Source: Liolophura sinensis
Lineage: Eukaryota; Mollusca; Polyplacophora; Chitonida; Chitonidae
Assembly: GCF_032854445.1 (NCBI RefSeq)
Contig: NC_088302.1
Location: 40,120,191-40,184,190 of the forward strand
Reading direction: 5' to 3'
DNA length: 64,000 nucleotides
Made by a program: the position numbers and the translations under genes. Of this stretch, positions 48,273 to 61,622 are shown one piece after another (the stretch's first letter is position 1; every line of letters begins with the position of its first letter). The notes beneath the pieces are model-generated. The model was not told the origin of the DNA, made no database searches, and saw nothing but the letters and a program-made list of their open reading frames with translations.

Positions 48273-51200
48273 ATAAAGGCTTTTATTTAACCTTGTTCAT
48301 GACGAAGGGACGACATGGTGATGTGAGTTTGAATACATGTCCATGTATATGTGTGTCCATGCAGAAAGGATTAGTAGAGAGCAGAATTAAGCTAGCTTGT
48401 TACATGTGTGTCAGTGATGGATTCACAGCTATAAGCCAGCTGTTTACACATGAACCATTAAGAACATGTAAGGAGTTCCTGATTTTTAGGCAGTGCTTCC
48501 TGGTTACATATAAATGTAAATCCTGGACATGTTTCTTGGTCATGTTTGCAGACTTGTACATAATCTGTGTTATTACCAGTGATTGTTTTGTTTGTAACAA
48601 GAATACGTATACATTGTACGGTACATGTCATACTTTTGTATTATATGGCAGTGTAGGTATTCTGCTGGTAGCCTGATCTTTGACCGATTCTGGGATCTTG
48701 TGCAGGTCACAGGGCTGTCACATTATACATACCGACATGCTTGATAGGCCACACCAGTTTTATTGTGTGTTTTACTCAAAAAATTAAAAAATGGAATAAA
48801 AATAAGAGAAAAAATCCAGCTTTTTATTTTGGCGGATGTTGGTGTTTTATGATGTTTTTGTATTTTAAGGCTTTCCAATCATTTGAAATTCATGTCTTCA
48901 ACAGGAAAAATTGCTGAGATGGTCGACATTTTTCACAAATAAGATTTTCAAGGTTTAGTTGTATTTTCCTACTCTCTTCGGACACTGAAAAAAGAATTAT
49001 TCCTTCCATAAAACAACAATTTAAACTGGTTTGTCAAAATACATGTATATGTATTGTCATCTTCTAAAGTATATGCATCAGCATCCATGTTCAAGTACAC
49101 AAGGACTGTAACTTTATACAGCAGGATTTGACTTGGAGATGTAGATATAACAAATTACTTCCTTGTTTGGGAAGTAGAGCAGTACAAACAGAGTGTTGTA
49201 CATGTATGACAGTCAGAAGTGCATGAACTGCTGCGAAAGTTTTATTTCTGTTATTACTAGAACATCTGTGTTTTCATTTAAATGTACATGGCACATGATT
49301 TGTCAGCTTGTTCAAGGATTACATACTTCTGTAAACTTTTATTGGCAATATAGATACATGTTAAAGTGTAAATGCCTGATGTAATTTATCTCTCCGGTTG
49401 TCTTGTATGGGCCAAGGGTAATAGGCATGTGCACTTGAAGTTGTGTACATTGAATATATAATATACATGTACATATACTTGTTATTGTGATCAGGGTAAT
49501 GGGGTCTTAGATGCCCTCAAAATATGAATACATGTGGCATGTACACATGTACATGTAATACAGGTGTGTTTAGATATTTTATGATTGTCTTAAACGAATT
49601 AATATTATCCATGTTGGAGTTGATTCTCATTGCTGATTTCAAGGCTTCATGTATGCCTGTGTGACAGGTATTAAATGTCTTGCTGAGCCCAGTTGTTCAA
49701 AAGTGTATTAGCTAATACTGGTATTAGCTAATACTTTATATGTTTAAATTTTAGCCAAATTCGGCAGCCAGTGTAGTTGTCCAAAGTCTAAAGTATAACA
49801 GCAGTAGACTTAGTTCATATTTAATGTACTGCTATGCAACTATGTTTGGGCTAAGTACTAAATTGAAGATTTGACTTAAAGTTAGATCTGGTACTAGAAA
49901 TTGAAACAAATAACATAAAAAACTAGAAATTGAACAAACAAGGTAAAAAAACTGCAATGTAAAACTCTGACAGATACATGTACATGTCCGTTATTCATCA
50001 TGGTTCATCATGTACATGTGTATATGTATATAGATATATATTTCTGTATGTGTGAGGGAGGTCTGTCTAGCTTTGGTGATCTTTTTTATTCCTGACTTCT
50101 GTTGATATCTAATATCAGTGATGAAACTTCGGTCAGTATTTCTGTCAGTGAGGTACATGTATGTACAGTGTATAATTTTGTCCTGATTGCTATTACTGAC
50201 AGACCTAGTATAATGATGTGAAGCCTGAATATTCAAATTGCCACTCCTTATCTGAATATTGTTACAACAATTTAGAAATAGGAAGTACAGAACCTGAGTA
50301 ATGTTGTGTAACTGTGTATGAAGCTGGAAGTTTTGACATGATAAAAATAGCAGGACTGAAATTACAATGTAATTTCATCTGATGCACAAACCCGGAGTTA
50401 CATGAACATGTTAATAATGTCAGTATTGGTTCTGCTAACGAAGGATTCCGTCATACTTTGCTATTTGCTGACACTTCACTTCTAAGTACATGTATGACGT
50501 TCTGCAGATTAATTGTTGTAAATTTACATGTGTACTAGGCTCTCCTGCTTCCTGACAGCTATAACCTGGCATGTAACCAACAATTCCAAGTAATTTACAT
50601 CCATGAAGAAATAACTACATGTAAGTGTACCTAATTAATCGTCATATTTTTATGGTCGGTAATCATGTTTTAATAATCATGTTTATTTGGACTGGTGCAT
50701 GGTATCAGTTACTGCGACTGTCAAGCCCTTGACCCATAATAAGGTCAGATCGTACTATGTGGACTGTAGCCATAAGTTAGTATGTTTGTCATGCACCTGG
50801 CAAAACACAGTGGTTTTTATTTTCTGGGTACTTTGATTTCATACATTCATATAAAAACTTCACTAGTGTGACCACAGTAATATGTAAAGTGAAAATCCTC
50901 AAAACAGTATTAAACACAAATCAACTGCAGTCAGTCATGTAAATGCATGTATTAATTTAAAGTGAAAGATTCTTGAGTAAAATAAATGGACATTGCATGT
51001 TCAGGTACATGTTTAGGGTTGACAAGGGAATGATAGGTGCGAACACGAAGCCTTTATTTGCTGCTAGACGTAAGGAGAAGAAAATTCACAAATACATGTA
51101 CATCAAGTTTTTCACAAATATTGTGATGTATTAAATCTCTTTAAGAAGATGATTCCACCAGATTTGAACGATTTCACATGTATGGTAAGAATGTCAACAT

Positions 51201-52380
51201 CAACTTCAGGTGGATGGGTGGCTGAATTGTGTGTATCAAGGGTAGATAACTCTGTCAGCCAAAAGTTTCAGGGGAAACAATTTTGTGGAAAGCAAGCTTT
51301 GAAGGACCAGGTGGTTGCTTTTAATATTCATCGGTGCACTTTTCTCTAAAGCTGTAGTGCAATTATTGCTAATTGGAGCCTTATTTCTGTCATGATAATG
51401 CTCCTTTTTTTCTCATTTGATTTTAGATTTTTTTTTTAAAATTTAAGAGGTAACAGGGTTGCTCTGTAAGAGATGCACTTAAGACGGAGTTCCAGCTGCT
51501 GACAATGTATATGTATGTTTGGAGTTGCATCAAACACGAGTGTTGATCAATTCACAACCTTGGACAGAATTTTTGAGATTCTGTTAGCTTTTCGATGGTG
51601 GCTGTAATAGGGTTGACCGGACTAAATGAAGGGTGTTTGTTTGGTCTTGCCTGAAATATTGTTGGAGATCAACTGCCTCAAACCGATATGCCATATACAT
51701 GTACAACTATTGAGCTCCTGAAAGCAGAAGGTGAAAGTCTGTAGTCATACTTAGGTATAGTGGATATTGAATGCTGCATGTATTGTGCTATATGTATGTT
51801 TTGAATCAACTTCTCAAAATACCATTGTATAAGCTAACTTGAAGCCAGCCAGTATTGTAAAATTTGATTTCTTTCATTGTTAACTCAAAAGCCTTTCTGT
51901 TAAGTTTTAGTGGCCAGATGTTCTGTATTGGTGGGCATACAACACTGACAAAGCCTTATCTGGCTAAGCCTGGATTTGGGTATTTTTGGGAAATGCTGGT
52001 TAAATGTCCATATACAAATATCAGGAATGGATAGCAGTGTAAAACCTTGTTAGTACCTGTGTATTAAGAGAGGGGCACTTCCTTGTGGTGGAACCATGGG
52101 GACTTGGGCCGGGTGTGTGTCTGGTTTGTGTAATTTGGTCTTTGAAAAAAAGTTTTTTTCTTTCATGAGAAATCCAATATGCTACATGTAGGTGAAGCTA
52201 CATGTAAGAGTGCATGTGTAACAAGAGGGTATTAAATATAAGTTTTTCTGCTGTGATTTAAACCCTGGGAATCTCTTGACAAATGTATATTGATACATGT
52301 AGTTTGACCCTTCTGATCTTCCACTGGCAGTTCAGAATCACAAGTGATTTAAGGACAGTACCTCATATTCATATTACCGG
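48273..52380. other. Probable first intron of the GAB-like gene, part 2
   Basis: AT-rich, with many TACATGTACATG motifs and a pair of 14-bp palindromes at 49705-49734. Open frames here (for example 48293-48676) show no recognisable protein features. No exon seen. Confidence 0.5.
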
Positions 52381-52720
52381 CCCCGATTTCACAGTTGCTA
52401 GAACGTCTGCTTTGGGAGCGGTAGATCCATGGTCAACCGTGGCTCCAGTCATACCTAAGACCTTAAAAGAGGGAGTTTTCCTCGCTTGGCACTCAGCATG
52501 AAGAGGATAGTGCAACGATTGGTTGACCCATATCAGTATAATGGCTTGGTGGGTCGGCTTACTTGTCGTCGGTAAGGTGAAGCAAAACTAGATAAAAGAG
52601 CTGTGGAAATTCGTCATGCAACAAGATGGCACATTGCATGCGCTCTAAGGATTCCTTCGTCATCATATGACTGAAAAATTGTTAAAGTACGACTCTAACC
52701 CCCGAGCACTCACTCACTAA
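52381..52720 (+). mobile_element. tRNA-derived SINE family 2
   Basis: Head GCTAGAACGTCTGCTTTGGG and GGTAGATCCATGGTCAACC is tRNA-like. The middle has ACCTTAAAAGAGGGAGTTTT and TATCAGTATAATGGC. The tail has ATGACTGAAAAATTGTTAA and ACTCACTCACTAA. I recall this layout from mollusc genomes. The frame at 52283-52501 is part of this element. Confidence 0.65.
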
Positions 52721-53702
52721 TATTATTCATATTATTGTATATTGTTTATTACATCACTCTTGAATATTTAGATTAATCTTAGTGAGAAATTTCTGCCTTC
52801 AAGGAAATACCTGTATTGTATGTACCATAATATCCTGTAGGGACCCAGTGTGTTATGAAGCATTGGACATTCATAACCTTCATGGCAACATTGTGAAGAC
52901 AAAATGGTACATGTGACATGCACCTCACACAGCGTTGTGACAACTTTGTAAAATGAGCCCCTGGATGTGTGACACCAGCAGCCGTGCAGACTGTTTATCC
53001 TCATTGTATTCCCCCTGGACCTTTGGACAGTCCAGACTTGATCTCCAGTTGATGTGGTAAACCAGGGAAGTCAGTACCAGGGCTTCCTGACCAGGCATCA
53101 TCTGCTGACTGAACTCTGAACTATACTAAACCACAAAACCAAGCAACTGTAACATCTCACCAGCTGGCCATGTATCTGCACATGAACTGCATGTTATCTG
53201 TACACACATGCTTCAACCTGCATACATATTACAGCCACTGTACATGCATTAAATTTTATTTATTTTAACATGTAGTTATTAAAAAAAGATTAGATCTAAA
53301 TATCAATTCTAACAACTGGAACTTCTGAACATATTTATTAAAGAAGTATGTTACTGTATATTTGAATACATGTAGTTAGACTGTAGTCAGATTGGAGTGA
53401 GGTCTTGTATATATGTATATATATATATATATATTTGTTTGTTACAGCTTGGTTAAGGGAAAATTTACCATAGTATATGTACATGTTGAGGCCTACATTG
53501 TATGACTTGAAATTCCAAAGCCTCCAGTATATGGTGTGATTACATGTATTTAGGTGTTACATGTTGTTGTATAATATGTGTGTTCAGTAATGAGATGACT
53601 ATGTTTCTATCAGTCATCGTTCTTTTATAAAATAGTCATACTCTTAGATACTCTGGGATTGATTAATCTTCCATTTTTTGACATTTTTTTTTTTTTCAAC
53701 AG

Positions 53703-53726
53703 TCATGCAGGACTCTGCCTATTGAA
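53703..53726 (+). other. Candidate 24-nt microexon
   Basis: A long T tract ending TTTTTTTTTCAACAG comes before 24 bases, which are followed directly by the strong donor GTAAGTAAA. The length is a multiple of three. Joined to exon 41303-41391 (phase 2) it reads without a stop and adds eight residues. There is no homology evidence, so this rests on splice-site quality alone. Confidence 0.3.
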
Positions 53727-54295
53727 GTAAGTAAATGCATACGTAGTCCTTTATTGTAAGTTTGGGATGCCCTGTTGTTTGCAGAAAGTTGACATGAGTG
53801 GTCAGTTAGTATTTCAGGAAGACAGATTTCCTGCTTGTCACATGCTCGGGATAGAGAGTGTGCGAAGTTAGCTCGTTTCTGTTCATGATCTGAGAGTTGC
53901 TTTGTCCATTGTTTCAGTTCTTATTTTCGTTTTTCCTCTTTTCTGAAGTCTGCTGATTTTCTTCTGTTTTGAGAAAGGTCTGTTTGTTCTGAAACCATTG
54001 CATGGTTTGTCATGTGCTTTTCTCTTGTTTAGAACAGTTGTACTATCTCAGCATGTTTACATTTGAAAGAGAAGATATTTATTTTTGGAAAGCATGAGTT
54101 TGCATATTGTTCTCAGTATCTCTCCAAACAGCATTTCTGAATATCTTAGGAAGGGAATTTTTGGAGTGAGTGGAATTTTTTGCTTTAACTTTGTTGATGT
54201 AAACGCTGATTACAGTAATTCTTCAACCTTTTCGGCTGTCTCTGCAACCAGTATTATGAAATATCCTGAAAGAACTGTGGGATGTAGAGAAATAA

Positions 54296-54357
54296 TTTGG
54301 TTTCATAAGGTTTCATGAAGCCTGAATTTGGTTTCATAAGGTTTCATGAAGCCTGCA
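54296..54357. repeat. 31-bp tandem duplication
   Basis: TTTGGTTTCATAAGG, then TTTCATGAAGCCTG, occurs twice back to back with one difference at the end. Confidence 0.9.
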
Positions 54358-55289
54358 TCTTGGGTGACACAAACAAATCATTTTTAGCATCCTTGTCATA
54401 ATAATTGTATGCATAAATTCCACTGGAAAAGTGCTTTAGTGGTTGAAAATGCTGAAGAGTTACAGTATGTTAGTTTAAAGGCCACACCAAAGTAAATTGT
54501 GTAAATAGGTCTAGCTTGTGTAATTGTACACTATATCTCCCAATGCTCTTAAGTCTTTTTCATTTATGGTCATCACTCTCATTGCTCTTATTAAGCTTTT
54601 GCCGTATATAGTCTTCACTCCCAATGTTCTTGGAATTATTTGGCTTTAATACATATAAATATCTATTCTAGTCAATACTTTTCCTCGTACATTTGTGTTT
54701 TGAATGAATTATCATTTAGACACTACTATATTATGCACCAGAAGTGTACATGTAAAAGTATGTTCTCTAAGATCATGTATGTAAATTTATTATGCAGTTT
54801 GTATATCAAGCGCAGAGCACTTTATTTTTATTCAATGTGTTGGTTACTTCAGTACATTCAAGCCAGTTACTGTTTTAGTTGCATATGTACATGTTCTATT
54901 ACATTTATATTTTGTTCATATCTATATTTCGCATATTGCATTTCATTTTGTAACTTAAATGTGTGCAATTGCAGTCTGTTCTGCTTCATCAGTGTACTTT
55001 CTAACAAATACATGCATACTGTATGTTTTTGCGTCTTTAGTTTGCTATGGTTTCATCATGGTAAAATAGAAATCAAATCAGTTACCTTTTTTCAATGGAG
55101 TTGGTGGTTTTAAAATTGTTTTACCATTATGAAGTGAGAAATTTAGGTTTCAAGCTTCAGAAAACTGGACAAGCTCAACTGGGTCAACTTGATCATGTCA
55201 AAAACATTCAAGGATACCTTCGCAGTGATCATGGAAAGGTTTCGGTGGTTTATATCTAAAGTCAACCAGATTTTCATTTTGATTCGAGA

Positions 55290-55460
55290 TGTAGATACAT
55301 GTATTTATTTGATTGGGGTTTAAAGATGCACTCAATATTTCACTCATGAATCATGTTTCTGGCAGAATTTTGTTTATAGGTGGAGGACACCATTCCAAAT
55401 ACATGTACTTAACTAACCTCCTGACTTAAAGCTACAGCCAAATCTTCAATAGCTGGATTT
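55290..55460 (-). mobile_element. SINE family 1 relative
   Basis: TGTATTTATTTGATTGGGGTTTAAAG on the tail side, then TAACCTCCTGACTTAAAGC and ATAGCTGGATTTGG, as in 57540-57660 and 36605-36795. Confidence 0.55.
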
Positions 55461-56529
55461 GGACATCAAGCCTCGTCTTTGTCATTAACATCGGGCTTGA
55501 TTTTGTTGTGCGTGAGAGTGATGACTGTTACTACTAGCATAATGATCTGACGACAGCCTTACATGCATACAACATGAACAGTGATATGTTGTACATTTTT
55601 GCATGTATAAGGCTAAAAAAACATGACAAATACATTCAAATGTGGAAGGTCTCTGAAATCTATTGGTTCGAGCACCTGTTGTCCAGTACATGTACTTCAC
55701 GTTCTAATTTAACATAATCATGTATCAATTATAATTGAGCCCAGTTCGCCCATGTCTATTGCTGTTTTGACCCTCATTTCTAATTCCTAGTAAGAATGAT
55801 GCATGAACTTGCATATACACCGATGTCATTGTTCTATCTTATAATACTATGTTATATTGTCCCTGGACCCTGGATATCAATTATCAACTTGGCCGTATGT
55901 TGTTGTTGTCTACTTTTAGCCTTCGTTGAGAAGTGGTTACATGTACATATATATGCACATGTATGTGCAAAATGATTGACTGTTGACTCATGCTGCCATG
56001 GTGTCTTTGTGTAACTATGGTGATCTGCTGATGGGGCGCCCTCCCCCCTCAGCTGTGGCTCTGCTAATGAGGGAACAGATCTGTTAATGTATGAATCATC
56101 CTGGTCTCTCTAGTTACCTTGTCTGGTGCTGCAGCAAGCCATTGTTCTCTCTTCATCAATCTCTATTACCTTTAGATTCCAGCAAGTGATGCTGGCAAGC
56201 AGGGCTGTCTGCTTCGCCCATCACACTAACTTAGTGTTGACCTACTGCTATAGTAGCTGTGTGGTCCCTGGTGTGCCCCAAAGAAGATCTCAGGCTGTGG
56301 GAAAGCTATGATCCAGTAGGTCAAGCTGTGATTTATTTCTGCCTACCCAATGCTGCTGCCTAATTGAAGTGTCATCACACAGTGAAATGCCTGCTTCCTT
56401 GTGAACAATGCCAGCAAACATGTAAGCATATGTGAAGAATCTAGAATGATATTTTGGTATATAACCTCTTAGTTTTACCAGGGGGCTTCATGACCTTTTT
56501 ATAGTGTGTTAAAAAATAACATATCACAT

Positions 56530-56768
56530 TGATTCAGGAGCCTCTTACAAATGCGATCACAGTGAGTTCAAGTCCACCTCATGCTGCCATGGTTGACATC
56601 CTCTCTGGCCATACATGTAAAAGTCTTGTAAGCAACCTTTGGATGGTTGTGGGTTTTTCTTAGGCTCTGCCTGGTTTGCTCCCACTATAGTATTATTGCT
56701 GACCACCATCTTATAAGTGAAATATTCTTGAGTATGGCATAAAATTCCAAATAATTAAATAAATCTTA
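56530..56768 (+). mobile_element. SINE family 1 copy, nearly full
   Basis: From CAGGAGCCTCTTACAAATGC through B-box GAGTTCAAGTCC to AAGTGAAATATTCTTGAG and an AAATAATTAAATAAAT tail. Older than the copy at 57731. Confidence 0.85.
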
Positions 56769-57539
56769 GACTTACTTTTTAAATTTTTTAATTGAGTACA
56801 TTTAAGGACTAAGAAAGGCACACTATTAGGAAATGTGTATATATATTTTACAGAGGATAATATTCTCACAAGAATGATGGGCAAGAAGTATGCAGATTGA
56901 TATAGCATCTTCTTGCAAAAAATATATTGCCAGTGCTCATTTTTCAAATTTCTATATACAATCTTCCCACAGAAATATTGTCACCAGTATCTCTGCTCAG
57001 TATATATGGAATTAATCAAGGGTGTGGTGGGCTGTTCACTTTTCAACAGAAATATTGCCAATGCTGCTTTTAATTCTTTCTTATTAATTTTATACCCCCC
57101 CTCCCCATCCTCAGCAAAGTTAATAGGTGGGGTGGGGAGTGTACAGGAATCACCCTGTTTGTCTGTCTGTCTTCAGATATGATTTTGACCATGCAACTCC
57201 TCCCCCATTTTCAACAAAACTTGCCATAATTACTCCCTTTCAGGTACTTGCATGTTTTTTCACGTACACTGTATTCTGTTCTAATGGCTACATTTGTCCA
57301 TTCAAAATACTTGTAAGAGTAGAGCAATCAATGCACACCATGAATGGCCCATGAAACAGTCTATATGAAGCCAAACTAAACAACATGATGTCTTGTTATT
57401 TCATTTCAGTTTTTCTTAGTTTTCTTTCTTGTAGTTTTGGAAATGTTTGGGGGATGGAAGTGGTGTATTTCGGACATATGGATTCTCGTTCTGTTTTAAT
57501 CACTTTTCACTTGTATGATGATACATGTGGGGATGGGTT

Positions 57540-57660
57540 TTTGGGTAAGCCAGTGCTCATTGTTAGATACCTGACAAACCTCCTGACTTAAAACTACTGA
57601 TAGCTGGATTTGAACTTGTGACCTCACTGGTCAGCAGCTGATTAAACTGCTACAAGAACA
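57540..57660 (-). mobile_element. SINE family 1 relative, fragment
   Basis: GATACCTGACAAACCTCCTGA and AGCTGGATTTGAACTTGTGACC. On the reverse strand the latter gives a B-box-like AAGTTCAAATCC. Confidence 0.5.
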
Positions 57661-57716
57661 AAGCTTCACTCTAAGGAGGGGAGACCATGGACCATCAAAG
57701 TTATAGATTAAGCTCT

Positions 57717-57962
57717 TCAAATGATATAACCCAGGAGCCTCTCACCAATGCAGTCGCTGTGAGTTCAGGTCCAGCTCATGCTGGCTCCCTCTCCAGCCAT
57801 ACATGGGAAGGTCTGCCAGCAACCTGTGGATGGTCGTGGGTTTCCCCCGGGCTCTGCCCGGTTTCCACCCGCCATAATGCTGGCCGCTGTCATGTAAGTG
57901 AAATATTCTTGAGTACGGCATAAAACACCAATCAAATAAATAAATAAATCAAATGATATAAC
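57717..57962 (+). mobile_element. SINE family 1, 5'-truncated, with perfect 14-bp target duplication
   Basis: TCAAATGATATAAC at 57717-57730 and 57949-57962 flanks the body 57731-57948, which starts at CCAGGAGCCTCTCACC and so lacks the first 45-50 bases. Core and tail are very close to the copy at 30310. Confidence 0.93.
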
Positions 57963-60839
57963 TTTTACCTTAGAGATTATGTCATTCCAGGTGTGCATTG
58001 GCATTGGGAAAACTTTACAAACAAGGTGTAAAATTTTCAGCAGACGATGGAAGAAATATATTATTGGTTCAGTAGGATGATTCTTTTCATATTCTTACCT
58101 TTTCTGTACATTTAGCCAAAAGAAATTTTCAATTCTAACTGCTAATGGAATTGAAGATAAATACCTGAGCCCTTTTTGTTACCTTTTGTTAGAAGTTTCT
58201 TTGCTAAGGCTGCAATTCTTCTCCGCCTGCCAGTTGGTTAGCCGACTGTTCAACCGTAGGCGATAATACCCCCTAGGGCGATAGCAAATAAAAGGCGGGT
58301 AACAGACGTTGAGCGAGCCCCATTCCTCCGTCCCCTCAGGCACCTGCCAGTCATGGAACAGTGCCTCTTACTTACACACTGTTTACGACTACAACTACCT
58401 TGATCTGATGCCCCTACTGTTGATTTTTAACTACATACATGTACGTTGTGAAAGTATTTAAGACTTACCTTTACACTATTAAATGACTACAGAGTGTGTA
58501 TATATGAGACATACATGCAGATATTGGAAATTGATGCATTTTGAAGCTGAATTTGGTAGTTCACCTAGTTATGGACTTACAAAATCTCGAAAAATTAAAA
58601 TTAAGAAAATCTAAAAAAATTTTGTTTATTTATTAAATGTTTTAACAGTAAGGTAGATGTACATATACTGTATTTCACCCTGTGCCTGTAATAATTCACT
58701 TTCAGCAGCACCTTAAGATGGTAAAGTGATATTTTTAATGTCAAGTTTTTCTGATAACAAGTTGAATCAAATTGCACAAAAAACTCTTCAGTTGTCCTAC
58801 AGGGTGAATAAATGAATCAGAATTAAGCAAAGAGTGGAAATGCCAAACTTTTGGTGATTGTTTAAAAACTGAGATGTTTTAAGTCAGTACATGATGTCTT
58901 AGCCAGCTTGACCTATTGTCCATAGTATGACATAAAGACCTGGTGTATTTCTCCAGTACCTTAGGTGCTACAAGTATTAATTAAAATTCACAGACATGTA
59001 GATCTTCATCTTTCCTGATGTTAATACCTGCTAGCCACCTGGTAGATCAGTACCCACCGGAGTGAGACAAATTATAAGCCCCACTGAATCAGTTTTATGT
59101 GCAGGTGATGAAGACAGCTTAGCCAGCTCCCGTCTACCATATGCTCTCACCAGATGAAGGGCAATGTCACCTAGTCTCCACACGCCGCATGCGTGATTTA
59201 CCTTTAGTTTAAGGCTTTGTCCCCTATATCCGGGTTTTATGTTTAGATGGTGCCTCATTATTTAGCTTTTGACCGATATGTGTACATTCATGTAGCAAGG
59301 TTTATCCTATTCCCGGCATTTAATAACGCGATTGCATGGTAATGAATTTTTAAACATGCTGTAATATTTTCATTGGTTTTATTTCGATGTTGTACTGAAC
59401 TGCTATTGTACATGTAAATGTAATATCAGTACATTCCTCACTTTGTTATTTGAGTCTCATCAAAAAAAGATTAATGACGAAAATAGAGTCAGGGTGTAAT
59501 TAAACAACATGCTGGTCATGTTGGCTGTTGACAACAATACGAAGCGGAACTAGGGTAATTTGGCCCAGGAGCTAATGAGTTGGATGCTTCAAACGTATGT
59601 GCAGCCTAACGGACATGTTTTTCTCTAATCTAACATTGTCCTTCCTTAAGCCAGATTTTTATCCGCATTCAATGTTTCTAAACTGTTTCCTTCTATATGT
59701 AGGTTTATCTTTAAATACTCTTTTGTATACACACACATATAACCGTGAAACGGAAGTATTCTGATCACACATAAATGCATACATATATCTGCTCAAGGTG
59801 ATTGGCTTTGGCAACGAGGAAAAGTAGTTGTATTTAAGGGGGTTTATGGTATGCTAGCTCTATTTTAATTCCTGTTTTGGCATTTTAACTTGTTATGCCA
59901 TTTGCATTTTCATTTTTTATGCATGATACTTTGCCTGACTGATAAAATTACAGTTAAACTTACTGTTTTTGCCCTGAACATCACCACTCCACCTTTTGTT
60001 GTTCAGTGTCCATATAATCAAATAATTTAGGTGTATAAATTGCTTTAATTTGCCCCATTATAAATATTTGAAGAAATGGCAGAATTAGGCTATTGATTTA
60101 CTGACGTGTACAATGTATAACATTTGTAAACTTTACCTACTTCAGAGCTGTATATTACCATAAAGAGTTAACATGTAAACTTTTATATTTACTCTTCCCT
60201 TAACAGGAACTCAAGTCTTGCATTATTTCATAATGGACAGAAATTTTTTGATTTTGTGTCATGTGGTGTGGATGAAAATGTTGAGGAAACTGTTTGATCT
60301 GTACAGCTTCTATCAAACAAAGTACTGGTACTACATTGGCATATTTTGTGACTTGTGTCATAAAAATTTACAAATGAAAAATGTGGGCATGTACATTTTT
60401 CGCTTTTTGGAGTACCTGTGGGCGTACAATGTAGTATCCTAGAATAAACCAATATTTCAAGATATATGCATATGTATTAGGAAGATTATTTCGAAAGCTG
60501 ACAATTTTGCGTAGCTATGTTTTTGTCATTACTCACTCTCACTCCTTAAAATTGTATTTCATTCAGTCTATAATAGGACTATAGCTGCTACTTTGAATAG
60601 GCACTTCAAGACTTGATCTGTAGATGTGCTCTCTGCTCCGCCCACTTTACTTCCGAGTAAGCACAGTGGCTGATTGATAGTTGAGGTGAGTGCTGTTGAC
60701 AAACAGTTTGGAGAGCACGCGGTCACTTCAAAAAGCTGAGGTATTTGAGGCCTGTGGCTGTACGGGGCAGTACCAGTGATGTCATGTGCTGTGGGCTTTT
60801 CCTGCACTCCGCCTCAGTCATGTTCTAACTCTGACTACA

Positions 60840-61029
60840 CACCTCACGGCAGACAGTCTCACGAGTCGCCCTGACCAGACCTATATACATGTAAGGATCA
60901 AAGCGTACTCTATTGCTGACGACAGACGATATAACCAGCAGTGGTGTACACAGTGAGAAAAACAAAACACGGTGACTTAATAGCTAGTAATGTTACACCT
61001 AAGGTGGATTGCCTGATAGCTTCTAAAAG
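60840..61029 (+). promoter_or_regulatory. Candidate alternative first exon/promoter
   Basis: A CCTATATACATG TATA-like element at about 60881 comes before sequence with several stops in all frames, ending TTCTAAAAG at a strong donor GTGAGTGTA (61030). This fits an untranslated first exon. The sequence upstream (60580-60840) is less AT-rich than its surroundings. No transcript evidence. Confidence 0.25.
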
Positions 61030-61560
61030 GTGAGTGTACTGTTAGGGTAATGTAAACTGTTGTGAAGATACATGTTTTTGCATGTTAAGATCCATATTGG
61101 TATATGTATACTCTTTACATGTATATTTATATTTTAAAAAAAAAACATTTACAGTATGGTATCTAGAGTCAGTATATACAGCACATCTACAGGTATATCC
61201 ATGTACAGGTAAGAAATTTGTTTCAGATAGTTTTTAAATTTGATTCATCCAGTGTAATGGTCAAGTCATGGTAAAAGAAAACTTCATGCTGTACATCTGT
61301 AGTCAGATACCAAGGTGCGTACATTGTATCTTATGTAATTTTTACCTTAATTATTTTGTACCGAATTCACATATAAATTAAGTCACACTTCCTAGACATG
61401 CTGGTTGAGTCACCTCAGGGAAATCAGGAGATAATAACTTCAGGGAGATAGCTTTCCAAAGATAAATAATATTTGTTTGTGCTTCATGAGTCAATGTCAG
61501 ATTATGTCAGAATTTTAACAAGGCTTTTCAGCATCACCCATGTGTTCAGTGCAGTGTGTG

Positions 61561-61565
<5 letters not shown>

Positions 61566-61620
<55 letters not shown>
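61566..61620. repeat. (TA)n microsatellite
   Basis: About 55 bp of TA repeat, preceded by TTCTG and followed by GGACATG. Confidence 0.97.

Positions 61621-61622
<2 letters not shown>

Noticed and set aside
48293-48676. 127-codon forward frame
   Set aside because: No domain or composition typical of a protein gene; in AT-rich intron sequence without splice sites at its ends.
52283-52501. 72-codon frame as an exon
   Set aside because: It lies over the head of a family 2 SINE.
54640-55113. 157-codon Cys/Phe/Tyr-rich frame as a membrane protein
   Set aside because: Composition is what T-rich noncoding DNA gives; no start context, no splice sites and no recognisable motif.
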